From assembly GCF_949628265.1 (NCBI RefSeq), contig NC_088789.1, positions 8,796,886 through 8,860,885 of the forward strand: DNA of 64,000 nucleotides. Reading direction: 5' to 3'. The notes beneath the pieces are model-generated. The model worked only from the letters and a program-made list of their open reading frames with translations. It was not told where the DNA came from and did no database searches. Positions 54,532 to 61,709 of the stretch are shown one piece after another. Numbering within the stretch: position 1 is the first letter of the stretch; each line of letters starts with the position of its first letter. This stretch comes from Cloeon dipterum (taxonomy: Eukaryota > Arthropoda > Insecta > Ephemeroptera > Baetidae). The translations under genes were made by a program, and so were the position numbers.

Positions 54532-55315
54532 CTACTTTCCACAATAGATTTTCCAGTGATAAATATCTTTTATTGGCTCATAAGGTAAAACGCCAACTGG
54601 CCTGTTGGAACTTCTGTGAACAAATCCTCCTGACTTTTTTAAAGTGAGGGCGTGTAAAAATCCTTTTGGGCTTTGTGCGTGTTGGAGAGTGTATGTGGTG
54701 TTGTCAAAGGGTTTGATATTCCACAGGATGTCCACGATATTTGATTGATTGGTACCTCTGACAAAAGAATGCCTAGATGCATTGTTCGTGAAGAAGGTTT
54801 TAGTTTTATGATTCCAGAGTTGGTACAGCCGATCGCCCGAGTAGTCCAGGCGAGAAATTTTCCATATGCCACTCCAATCCCACTCGCCATCTTTCAAAAC
54901 GTTTGTCCAGTGTGACCAGAGATTCCAAATTTTAATGTTACTCCAATTCCAATCATATTTAGGCTTGGGATCTCCCATTTTTAGCTCTGCGTAATATTGA
55001 TGGTATTGAGATAAACCAGACTTCATAACGAGATACTCATCAGGGTAGGCGACACTAAAAAAAACAATGAAATAAAGAACATCGAAAATTTTTCTTAATG
55101 CACGGCAAATACCTGTGAATGGTGCATTCTAACCCAAAAATGTCAGAAGAGACGTTCATTGGCAACTGATGTTCAAGCGGTGTTTCAGTACTAATTGAAA
55201 AATTTGCCTCTTCGACTTCTCCTTCAGTGTAATCTACCAATTCATGTTCTGCGTAGCTCAGAGCAGTTAAAATTAAAGCAAATATTGCGACGGCGGAGCA
55301 AAGTTCACGCTGCAT
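54532..55315 (-). CDS. array gene D: secreted three-unit protein with a Trp-rich insertion, 241 aa
   Basis: Exons 55315-55113 and 55054-54532 with a 58 bp phase-2 intron (CAG/gtattt ... ttttag/T) give 241 residues. The ATG at 55315 starts MQRELCSAVAIFALILTALS, a signal peptide. The linker is acidic and carries NVS-type glycosylation sequons (NFS, NVSS). It is followed by GLECTIHR at the exon end, then VAYPDEYLVMKSG. Unit 1 is interrupted by about 25-30 extra residues (DWNWSNIKIWNLWSHW) that resemble a second copy of the DW-x-WS closing motif before the real WDWSGIWKIS. Unit 2 is YQLWNHKTKTFFTNN; unit 3 is QHAQSPKGFLHALT, with SNRPVGVLPYEP, ending IYHWKIYCGK. Two AATAAA motifs follow the stop within about 20 bp. 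It is closest to gene E, which also shares its promoter block. Confidence 0.86.
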
Positions 55316-55339
55316 CCTTGAGAATGGTATGACACACAC

Positions 55340-55420
55340 TGGTGCTGAATATATTTATCCCGCTCTTTTATGAGATATATGGAGCAACTGTGTCTCAGAT
55401 CAAAGGCTATCATTTCTGAT
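55340..55420 (-). promoter_or_regulatory. promoter of gene D with block shared with gene E
   Basis: A TATA-like ATAAATATA (minus strand, near 55348-55357) lies about 35-40 bp upstream of the ATG. Just upstream, at 55364-55417, is a block also found before gene E. Its plus-strand pieces in order are TTTTATGAGATA, TGTGTCTC and CAAAGGCTATCATTTCTG. In transcription sense it contains GATA cores (ATGATAGCC and TATCTCATAAAA). Conservation between duplicates suggests a working promoter or enhancer unit. Confidence 0.55.
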
Positions 55421-55792
55421 GTTAACTTTCCCTGTGTTGAGGGGAAATAAGCATAATTTATTTCTCCTTTTTAAAAATTAAAAAAATGCCACCTATATTC
55501 TATGAGTTTTAAAAGAATATTTATTAGCTGCTTTGCGCCTATAAATTATGATTTTTCATAAACAAAATGGGTTTGGGTTGGAAAGGTCTATAAGGACTTT
55601 TGCTCGTCAGCTCATGAAAAGATAGTGGCATTTCCCGTGGCCAAAGAAAATGATTTTTTTTTAAATTATAAAAATTAATTATTTAATTAATGAAATTGAT
55701 TATTATAAGAAAGAGGCTGTAATTTTTTGAGACAATTTTTTTCTCCGTTTTATTTTGATTGAAAGAGTTTATTCATTAGACAAAAATAACTT

Positions 55793-56540
55793 TTAATAGT
55801 TCTTTCTATTTTTACAACTGATTTTCCAGTGGTAAATATCTTTTGTAGGATCGTGCGGCAGAACTCCAACCGGTCTGTTGGATCTGACCTGGTCAAAGCT
55901 TCCTGAACTGGTAGAAGTAAGAGCGTGTAGGTATCCACCTGGGTGCTGTAAGTGCTGGATAGTGCTGACTGTTGTGCCGTCGATGTTGTTGATATTCCAT
56001 AGGTTGTCCACGATATCTATTTTACCGGTGCCTCTTACGAACGAATACCTGGTCGCATTGTAGGTCAGTAAAGTTTCAGTTTTGTGATTCCAGAATTGGA
56101 AATGCAGATCTCCTAGGAAGTCCAGGCTATTAATCCTCCAAAGGCCTCGCCAGTCCCACTCGCCAAATGCTGGTTTTGGATTTCCCCTGGTCAACTCCGC
56201 ATAGTAGTGGAAGATACCCGACTTCATAATAAGATACTGATCAGGGTAAGCGACACTAAAATGCAAGTAAAGCTTAGATTTTTTTGAATTTTTGTAAATA
56301 TTATAGTAACCTGAAAATAGTGCATTCCGATCCGAAAATGCTTGAAGATATGTTAACTGGAATAAGGTCTCCAGGTGGCGTTTCAGTGATGGAAGAAACA
56401 TTTCCTTCCATCGGCTCCTCATCATAGTAAATTACATTTTCAGGTTTGCTTGTAGTTGTTGGAGGTTCATACACTCGGTGGCCTGAAGAGGCCACGATGG
56501 CGACAAAAATTACTATGGCAGTGCACAGAAGAGGATTCAT
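55793..56540 (-). CDS. array gene E: secreted three-unit protein, 230 aa
   Basis: Exons 56540-56311 and 56255-55793 with a 55 bp phase-2 intron (CAG/gttact ... ttttag/T) give 230 residues. The ATG at 56540 starts MNPLLCTAIVIFVAIVASSG, a signal peptide. The linker contains a Pro/Thr stretch (EPPTTTSKP), ITETPPGDLIPVN and NVSS/NISS sequons. It is followed by GSECTIFR, then VAYPDQYLIMKSGIFHYYAE, RGNPKPAFGEWDWRGLWRIN (unit 1), FQFWNHKTETLLTYN (unit 2), and QHLQHPGGYLHALTS with SNRPVGVLPHDP (unit 3). It ends DIYHWKISCKNRKNY. The intron length is not a multiple of three and an open frame runs partly into it, so splicing is needed to join the signal peptide to the domain. AATAAA motifs follow the stop within 50 bp. 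It is the least modified member and a useful reference for the family. Confidence 0.88.
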
Positions 56541-56567
56541 CCTTGACGACTGTTGGACGTGAAATGA

Positions 56568-56652
56568 ATGTTGGATATATTTTTATTTAAGTGCTCCGTT
56601 TTATGAGATAAGGAGTGTGTCTCCCAGAGTTCAAAGGCTATCATTTCTGTTC
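56568..56652 (-). promoter_or_regulatory. promoter of gene E with block shared with gene D
   Basis: A TATA-like AAATATATCC (minus strand, near 56573-56582) lies about 35 bp upstream of the ATG. Immediately upstream, at 56599-56650, is the block TTTTATGAGATAAGG, TGTGTCTC, CAAAGGCTATCATTTCTG (plus strand), nearly the same as before gene D at the same distance from the start. Two GATA cores lie inside it. Confidence 0.55.
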
Positions 56653-56831
56653 ATGACTTTTCTAATACTGTTTATCTATGAAACACTCTTCAATAAAGAA
56701 ATTAGATTAAAAATACAGAGAAATATTAAAATATAATGCCAATAAAAGTTCAATTTTATTTCACACCAAAATTATTCAATTAAACATGTCCCGTCATATA
56801 AATTTTTCTAACGAAAATAATATTGCCAAAA

Positions 56832-57692
56832 TCAAGTGCCGCAACTAATCTTCCACTGGTAGATGTCCTTGTTAATAGGCTGCTGCTGAGGCAAAATGCC
56901 AACGGGGCGAGTTTCACTTTTGGCTCTGCTGGTCAAAGCGTGCAGGAAGCCATTCGGCGGCTGCGAGTGCTGGATGGTGTAGTAGGAGGCGGCGTGCGGC
57001 TTGGTGTGCGACACCAGGTCCCACAGGTTGGCCACGTATTTGTCCTTGGTAGTGCCTCGGACGAAATTGTATTTAGTCTCGTTGTACGTCAGGAATGTGT
57101 GCGTCTCATGGTTCCAGAGTTGAAAGTAGTTTTTGCCCTGGTACGGCAGCCAGGTTATTTTCCACACGCCACTCCAATCCCATTGGCCAGCGACCGCCTT
57201 GGGGTTGCCCCTCTTCAGCTCAGGGTAGAAGTGAACGTAGCCGCTGGCCATCGTCAGATATTGATCAGGGAATGCTTCGCTGTTGAAAACAATGGACTGT
57301 TTATTCTCAAACATAATGCCTCATTTGAATTACGTTGTGTCGATGTGCTCAAATCGATATTTTAAGCTTTGAATTTTTGTAATGTTAGCTCGTAGAATTT
57401 GTTTTTGTTTAATATACCTGTAGACGGTGCACTCTGATCCGTGAACTTTGGATGTGATGTCTTTAGGCACATATTTGCCGATTATCGGGCTGTCTGTGAT
57501 GGCTTGGACGGCACCAGGTGGGGGTTTCTCATTGTAGAAGTAGCTCCTGGTCGGTGCCACTGCGGCACCTGGTGCTTTGGTTGGCAGCGGGGGAAAATTA
57601 GCGGCATACTGGCTGTCCCTCGGGTTTGAACCCTGAACAGCCAAGACTATGGAGAAAAGAAGCGCAGCTGCTTGAAACAACATCGAGTCCAT
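56832..57692 (-). CDS. array gene F: secreted three-unit protein with Pro/Ala-rich linker, 240 aa
   Basis: Exons 57692-57418 and 57279-56832 with a 138 bp phase-2 intron (CAG/gtatat ... caacag/C) give 240 residues from the first ATG (237 from the Met three codons on). The signal peptide is MDSMLFQAAALLFSIVLAVQ. The linker is Pro/Ala-rich (FPPLPTKAPGAAVAP, NEKPPPGAVQAITDSP) and leads to GSECTVYR, then EAFPDQYLTMASGYVHFYPE, RGNPKAVAGQWDWSGVWKIT (unit 1), YFQLWNHETHTFLTYNETKY (unit 2), and QHSQPPNGFLHALTS with ETRPVGILPQ (unit 3). It ends IYQWKISCGT. It is more GC-rich than its neighbours D and E. Two TGATAA sites lie 53-75 bp upstream of the ATG, the nearer one (GATAAAAG) in a TATA-like position. 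An AATAAA lies about 75 bp past the stop. Confidence 0.87.
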
Positions 57693-58056
57693 GATGCCGA
57701 ATGATCTTGTGTGCGTGAATTGCAAAAGACTGCGGGGTCGGCTTTTATCATTTCATTTTTATCAGATCTGTTATAGAACGGGTCATGAGTCCAGCATCTA
57801 TTCTTCGTTTAAAATCCTGTTTTTGTGTTCACAGCATGATTTCGATGCATTAAACAAATAAAATATGCTCTGCGTGACAATTTATTAAAATTTAAAACCA
57901 ATACGTACCCCAAAATAACTTGTTTTTATTATATCCTCTTCATATTTTATTTTTAAAGAATGCGGTATGATTTTCATTTATACAATGCTCTTTCAAAGCA
58001 TTGAAAAGCTAGAAAAGACTTTAAAAACGTCTATAATTCATATATTGGACAAATAT

Positions 58057-58575
58057 TCAGCAGGTAATTATCCATTTAGCAGCCTTCTTCGACCGAGAAT
58101 TCATCTTGAGCTCCCTCTCCTCGCCGCTTTTGTCATCTTTGGCAAGCAAAAACTTCCTGTTCTGTTGCAGGGTTACACCATCACTTTCTCCCTGACGCTC
58201 GACCTTCCACAGCATCTCCGAGTCACTGCCTCCTGAGGTCTTCCTGGATTCGACCGAGTCTCCCTTGGCCACCAGGTAGGCGCCGGCGCCGTGATTCCAC
58301 AATTTGTAGTGAGTTTTTCCGGTGAGCTCTCGCTGCTCCACGCGCCACTTTCCGTACTGCTTCCGCCTGCTGGCCAATTGCGGCCTGACCGGCCACAAAA
58401 TTGGATTCTGGCTCACCCAGCCGGCCGACATGTACAGATAGTCGGTGTTGAACTCGGCGTTCCTGATTTCGCAGCTCTCGCCCGTTTGGGGTTGCGAGCG
58501 GGAGGAGGCCGCCGCCGAGTTGACAATCAAAGCGACCGCCACCACCAGAAGGGACCTAATGAACGAGAAGACCAT
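58057..58575 (-). CDS. array gene G: intronless, basic, divergent member, 172 aa
   Basis: A single open frame of 172 residues starts at the ATG at 58575 with MVFSFIRSLLVVAVALIVNS, a signal peptide cleaved probably after SAAA. The linker is minimal. It is followed by ESCEIRNAEFNTDYLYMSAG (unit 1, closing YGKWRVEQRE), HYKLWNHGAGAYLVAKGD (unit 2, closing MLWKVERQ) and VTLQQNRKFLLAKDD (unit 3), ending AKWIITC at the stop. First and last Cys, YL-x-M, LWNH and W-x-I/V are kept, while the RPVGVLP loop is lost. It is rich in Lys, Arg and Ser and the shortest member. The absence of introns could mean intron loss or a retrocopy, but its position inside the array and the same strand favour local duplication and loss. 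An AATAAA-type signal lies about 105 bp past the stop. Confidence 0.85.
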   Translation of the reverse strand: MVFSFIRSLLVVAVALIVNSAAASSRSQPQTGESCEIRNAEFNTDYLYMSAGWVSQNPILWPVRPQLASRRKQYGKWRVEQRELTGKTHYKLWNHGAGAYLVAKGDSVESRKTSGGSDSEMLWKVERQGESDGVTLQQNRKFLLAKDDKSGEERELKMNSRSKKAAKWIITC

Positions 58576-59391
58576 TTATTTCGTGTTTACAGCCGCCGTC
58601 CATGTGTGTTTGCGACCCGCTCACCGACTGCTGCAATTCGATTCTCTACACCAAATGGACCCTTTGTGGAATGGCAAAATTCCCAAAATTCAAAGGACCG
58701 AGAATATTTAAATCAAACTAAATTGTATACAACCTAAATATAAAATATTAAACAATTACCCTAAAAGGTTATGAGTATAAATTATTAAATTATCAGATTA
58801 AACTAACTAATTAAATGTGAAAAAGTCTTTTGATTTCAGTCTTAAATTAACAAATGCAATCTGAAAATAACTCGGGGTTCTATGACTAAAAGCTGATTAA
58901 AATAGATTGAAATTGTACTTGTTATTATTTTTTTTATATATTTTTACAAACTATTTACAATATTAAACGCCAAATTTAGGACGTGGAAATTGATTCCCAT
59001 TTGAATAGGTTGTCTCTTAAACATATGTAATCCAATAATTACATTTGCCTTCAGATACGCTGAATTGTGTAATTGAATAGGTATCGGAACTTACTTCATT
59101 GTCTATTATGGCCTTTGCAGTGTGGCGGCTTTGTGAGGCTACGAAAGGCGCGCGTTAGTCGAGAGCGGCACTAGGAGAATCTCGAAAGTTCGCATTTGCA
59201 ACACGAACGGCGTAACCTGACCTTTAACTGGGGGCAGAGGCTATCCGACTCGTGTTTAACACCGACGCGCCTCACAAAATGTACTTCGGCCGCCCAACTA
59301 TTGATTCGCAATTCCAAAATGGCCACTAATTTAAGCTTAAACACGTGTGAGGCGAGAAACACAAAAGGCTTAAAGAGTTTTCGGTCCACGG
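58576..59391. other. spacer between genes G and H
   Basis: AT-rich sequence with a more GC-rich part near 59140-59390. ORFs there (for example plus-strand 59196-59627) run through the last exon of gene H in antisense and are shadows. I see no relic of the array family here. Confidence 0.5.
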
Positions 59392-60216
59392 CTACGATTT
59401 TTCGCAGCGTACGAGCCACTGGCTGGATTTGGCGTGTGGCTCCACGTGCATCTCGAGTTGTTGCTCGCCGCTTTTGGTGTGCTGAGAGGCATGCAAATAT
59501 TCACGAGGTGGCAGGTGCTTTTGAAGTGTCACGCGTCCGCCCACGCCGACCCTCGCAATTCTCCACAAGTTGTCCATCATGCGGGGGTTGCTTTCACCTC
59601 TCAAGTAGCTGTACATTTGCCTGTTAAATGACAGGTATCTGCGCGAAAATGAGACGAGCAACTTGTCAGTTTATTAATCATTAAAAAAATTAAAAAGAGT
59701 CATGGCCATATAGGAATAGGTTCCATTTAAATAAAAAGCACAGAATTTATGATATTTCTTTGATTTTAAAATATTTTTTAAAGGTTGTCAAAAAATTAGA
59801 TACTGCTTATTATTTACCTTTTTAGCCTTTGATCTTTAAAGAGGTACAAAATCTCCCCTTCAACGTTGATTTCCGCAATGCTCCACACGGCTCCCCATTT
59901 CCAATTTTTGGCTACTCGGGGATTCCCGCTCTCCAGAGTTGCGTACTTATAATACCACCAACTGGATTTCATCGTGAGGAAATGGTTTGGGAAAGCATGA
60001 CTCTCAATTGTGCACTCATCTCCAGTCAAATTGATTGAACAATCTTCGAAGAACCAAAACAGATTTATTTAAAGAAAAACATTGGAAAAATTCACCTTCT
60101 GCAAACGAACAATTCGTTGCTATAGGCATTTCGTTCTTTGTGATGTCGCTTCCAGTCACTCCTTCATCCAAGAGCCAAATATGAATGATTAAGATAAAGC
60201 CAAACGCACGCAGCAT
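59392..60216 (-). CDS. array gene H: secreted divergent three-unit protein, 197 aa, three exons
   Basis: Exons 60216-60096, 60043-59818 and 59638-59392, with introns of 52 bp (phase 1) and 179 bp (phase 2), give 197 residues. The ATG at 60216 starts MLRAFGFILIIHIWLLDEGV, a signal peptide. The first intron falls in the linker (SFAE/DCSINLTG). Exon 2 carries GDECTIESHAFPNHFLTMKS with no intron after ECT, then NWKWGAVWSIAEIN (unit 1), then ILYLFKDQRLK. The second intron falls inside unit 2, and exon 3 continues RYLSFNRQ, NLWRIARV, LPPREYLHASQH (unit 3), ending SSQWLVRCEKS. It has an extra Cys pair in the linker (NCS and DCS). The usual LWNHKT is replaced by LFKDQR. GATA-type sites (CTATCATC, CTATCAAA on the plus strand) lie 150-180 bp upstream. 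Confidence 0.8.
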
Positions 60217-61376
60217 TTTTCCCTGTCAAATGTACTTTTAATAATACAGAATTAATTTTAACACAATTCAAAAGTACTAACCAAGCTTTGGATGACTCTT
60301 GACACGGAAAATTCCTGTCTCAATTGGCTCCGTGGTTTAGGGAGCTGTGTAATTCAATTCAGATGAAAGCCTATCATCAGCTGACTCACTATCAAAAGGT
60401 CACGGTCCGGAAAGACTCGGTCTTCATTGAGTAGCTGCAGAGTGCGCCAGCCGACGATGAATAATAAACCAAACAAATAAGAGGACGCGGCAATTCTTAA
60501 GCACTACTTGTGCGAGCACAAAAGGAGTCTCTACGGTCTCGTTGCTTCCATTATTTAAGCTTCTGCTGCAAAACAATCAATTCTTTCAGCCCTTTTCTTT
60601 GCCACTTCCGTGAAAGCTCATTATAAACTGTAATTTCGTAGTCTCATTAAGCTTGATGTGCATCCTCAGAGGACACCAGGAAGGCTATCAGGAATTGGCA
60701 ACATGCGTGCACTAATTATACCTGCAAGACGCGCACGCTTCTCATTAAGCGTCTTGTTATCTCCCGGCAAAGCAACCTTTCAATGGCGCCGGGCGCCCAG
60801 CAGCATTTCAATTTCGCACTTTGATAGAGCGGGGTAGACGCGGGGGTTGGATGGATGGGTGCAGCCCTCCCTTGACGGTGCACCGGGGGCCAAATGAGGC
60901 AGGCAAGATTAATTTCCTCAAATATAGGCGTACCAGACGGTTGATCGAACCAAAGTGGCTGCGACGCACGACGAACAAAACGCCCGTGGCACTTTTAATG
61001 TCAACGTCCTCGCACAGGGGAAGTGAAAAATAGCTTTTCACTTCACTTGTTTTTCAGTCCTTCCTCACTATGAGCTTTATTTGGCCCCACTGGCACCAGG
61101 CCAGATTTCTTATGGAAATTTTTAGTCTGGCTTACATACTGATGAAATTTCGAGCAGAGTCCATGACCGAGGATATTAAAAAATCTGAACCCCTTTAAGT
61201 AAAATAATTTAACCAAATCACCACAGGAGGTTGAGAATTGTATTAAAGTAATTGTATTATAAAAATATTATCTTGCATGAAATTATTTGAAAGATTTGGC
61301 TAAAAAAGTCAATGATTTATATGGAACAAAGGCAACTCATCATTTTGGATTTTTTTAAATTAAAAAATCCTCCCTT
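60217..61376. other. right flank of the array, no supported gene
   Basis: It contains the likely upstream region of gene H (GATA-type sites near 60369-60395) and a GC-rich block at 60780-61040. There, ORFs of 70-77 codons overlap on both strands and show nothing recognisable. Confidence 0.45.
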
Positions 61377-61659
61377 ATGCATAATACAGTTTGTAAAAAG
61401 TGTTGTTGCACATGGGATTATTCTCGTTGCCCAAAATTTGCCTTTGTAAATATATTTAATGTTCACGAGACACGCTTGTCACGGTTTTCACTATTTGATT
61501 TGTAAAAAATTGATCTACCACTCCTGCGCGAGTGGGGACTGTGAGTGCAAATTCTGTGAAAAACCAATCAGTTTCTACCATTTTCTCGTATGTGATAAAA
61601 ACACTTTGACACTGTGCCAAGCCGCCAAAGCAAAAACTGGCAATGAACCTGTGATTTAA
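61377..61659 (+). pseudogene. small Cys/His-rich, TAZ zinc-finger-like reading frame, apparently frameshifted
   Basis: Two overlapping plus-strand frames are both rich in Cys and His. The first (ATG 61377, ends 61505) contains TVCKKCCCTWDYSRCPKF. The second (ATG 61459, stop 61659) contains RHACHGFHYLICKKLIYHSC, then DCECKFCEKP, then FYHFLVCDKNTLTLCQAAKA. In the second, the spacing C-x5-H-x1-C-x4-C-x4-C-x7-H-x3-C-x6-C recalls the HCCC pattern of TAZ zinc fingers of CBP/p300-type coactivators, with the same kind of basic stretch after the last Cys. One frame shift near 61470-61490 would link the two. An AATAAA lies about 45 bp past the stop. It could be a decayed TAZ-domain gene, a small Cys-rich peptide gene with an unseen intron, or chance. 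Confidence 0.3.
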
Positions 61660-61709
61660 TGTAATTATTGTATGTATGTCTGTTGTTGTACACCTGTGGT
61701 GTCTAATAA

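Noticed and set aside
56823..57365. 180-codon plus-strand ORF
   Set aside because: Antisense shadow of gene F, which has signal peptide, family motifs and good splice sites on the minus strand.
59196..59627. 143-codon plus-strand ORF
   Set aside because: Antisense to the last exon of gene H and its flank; no family or motif.
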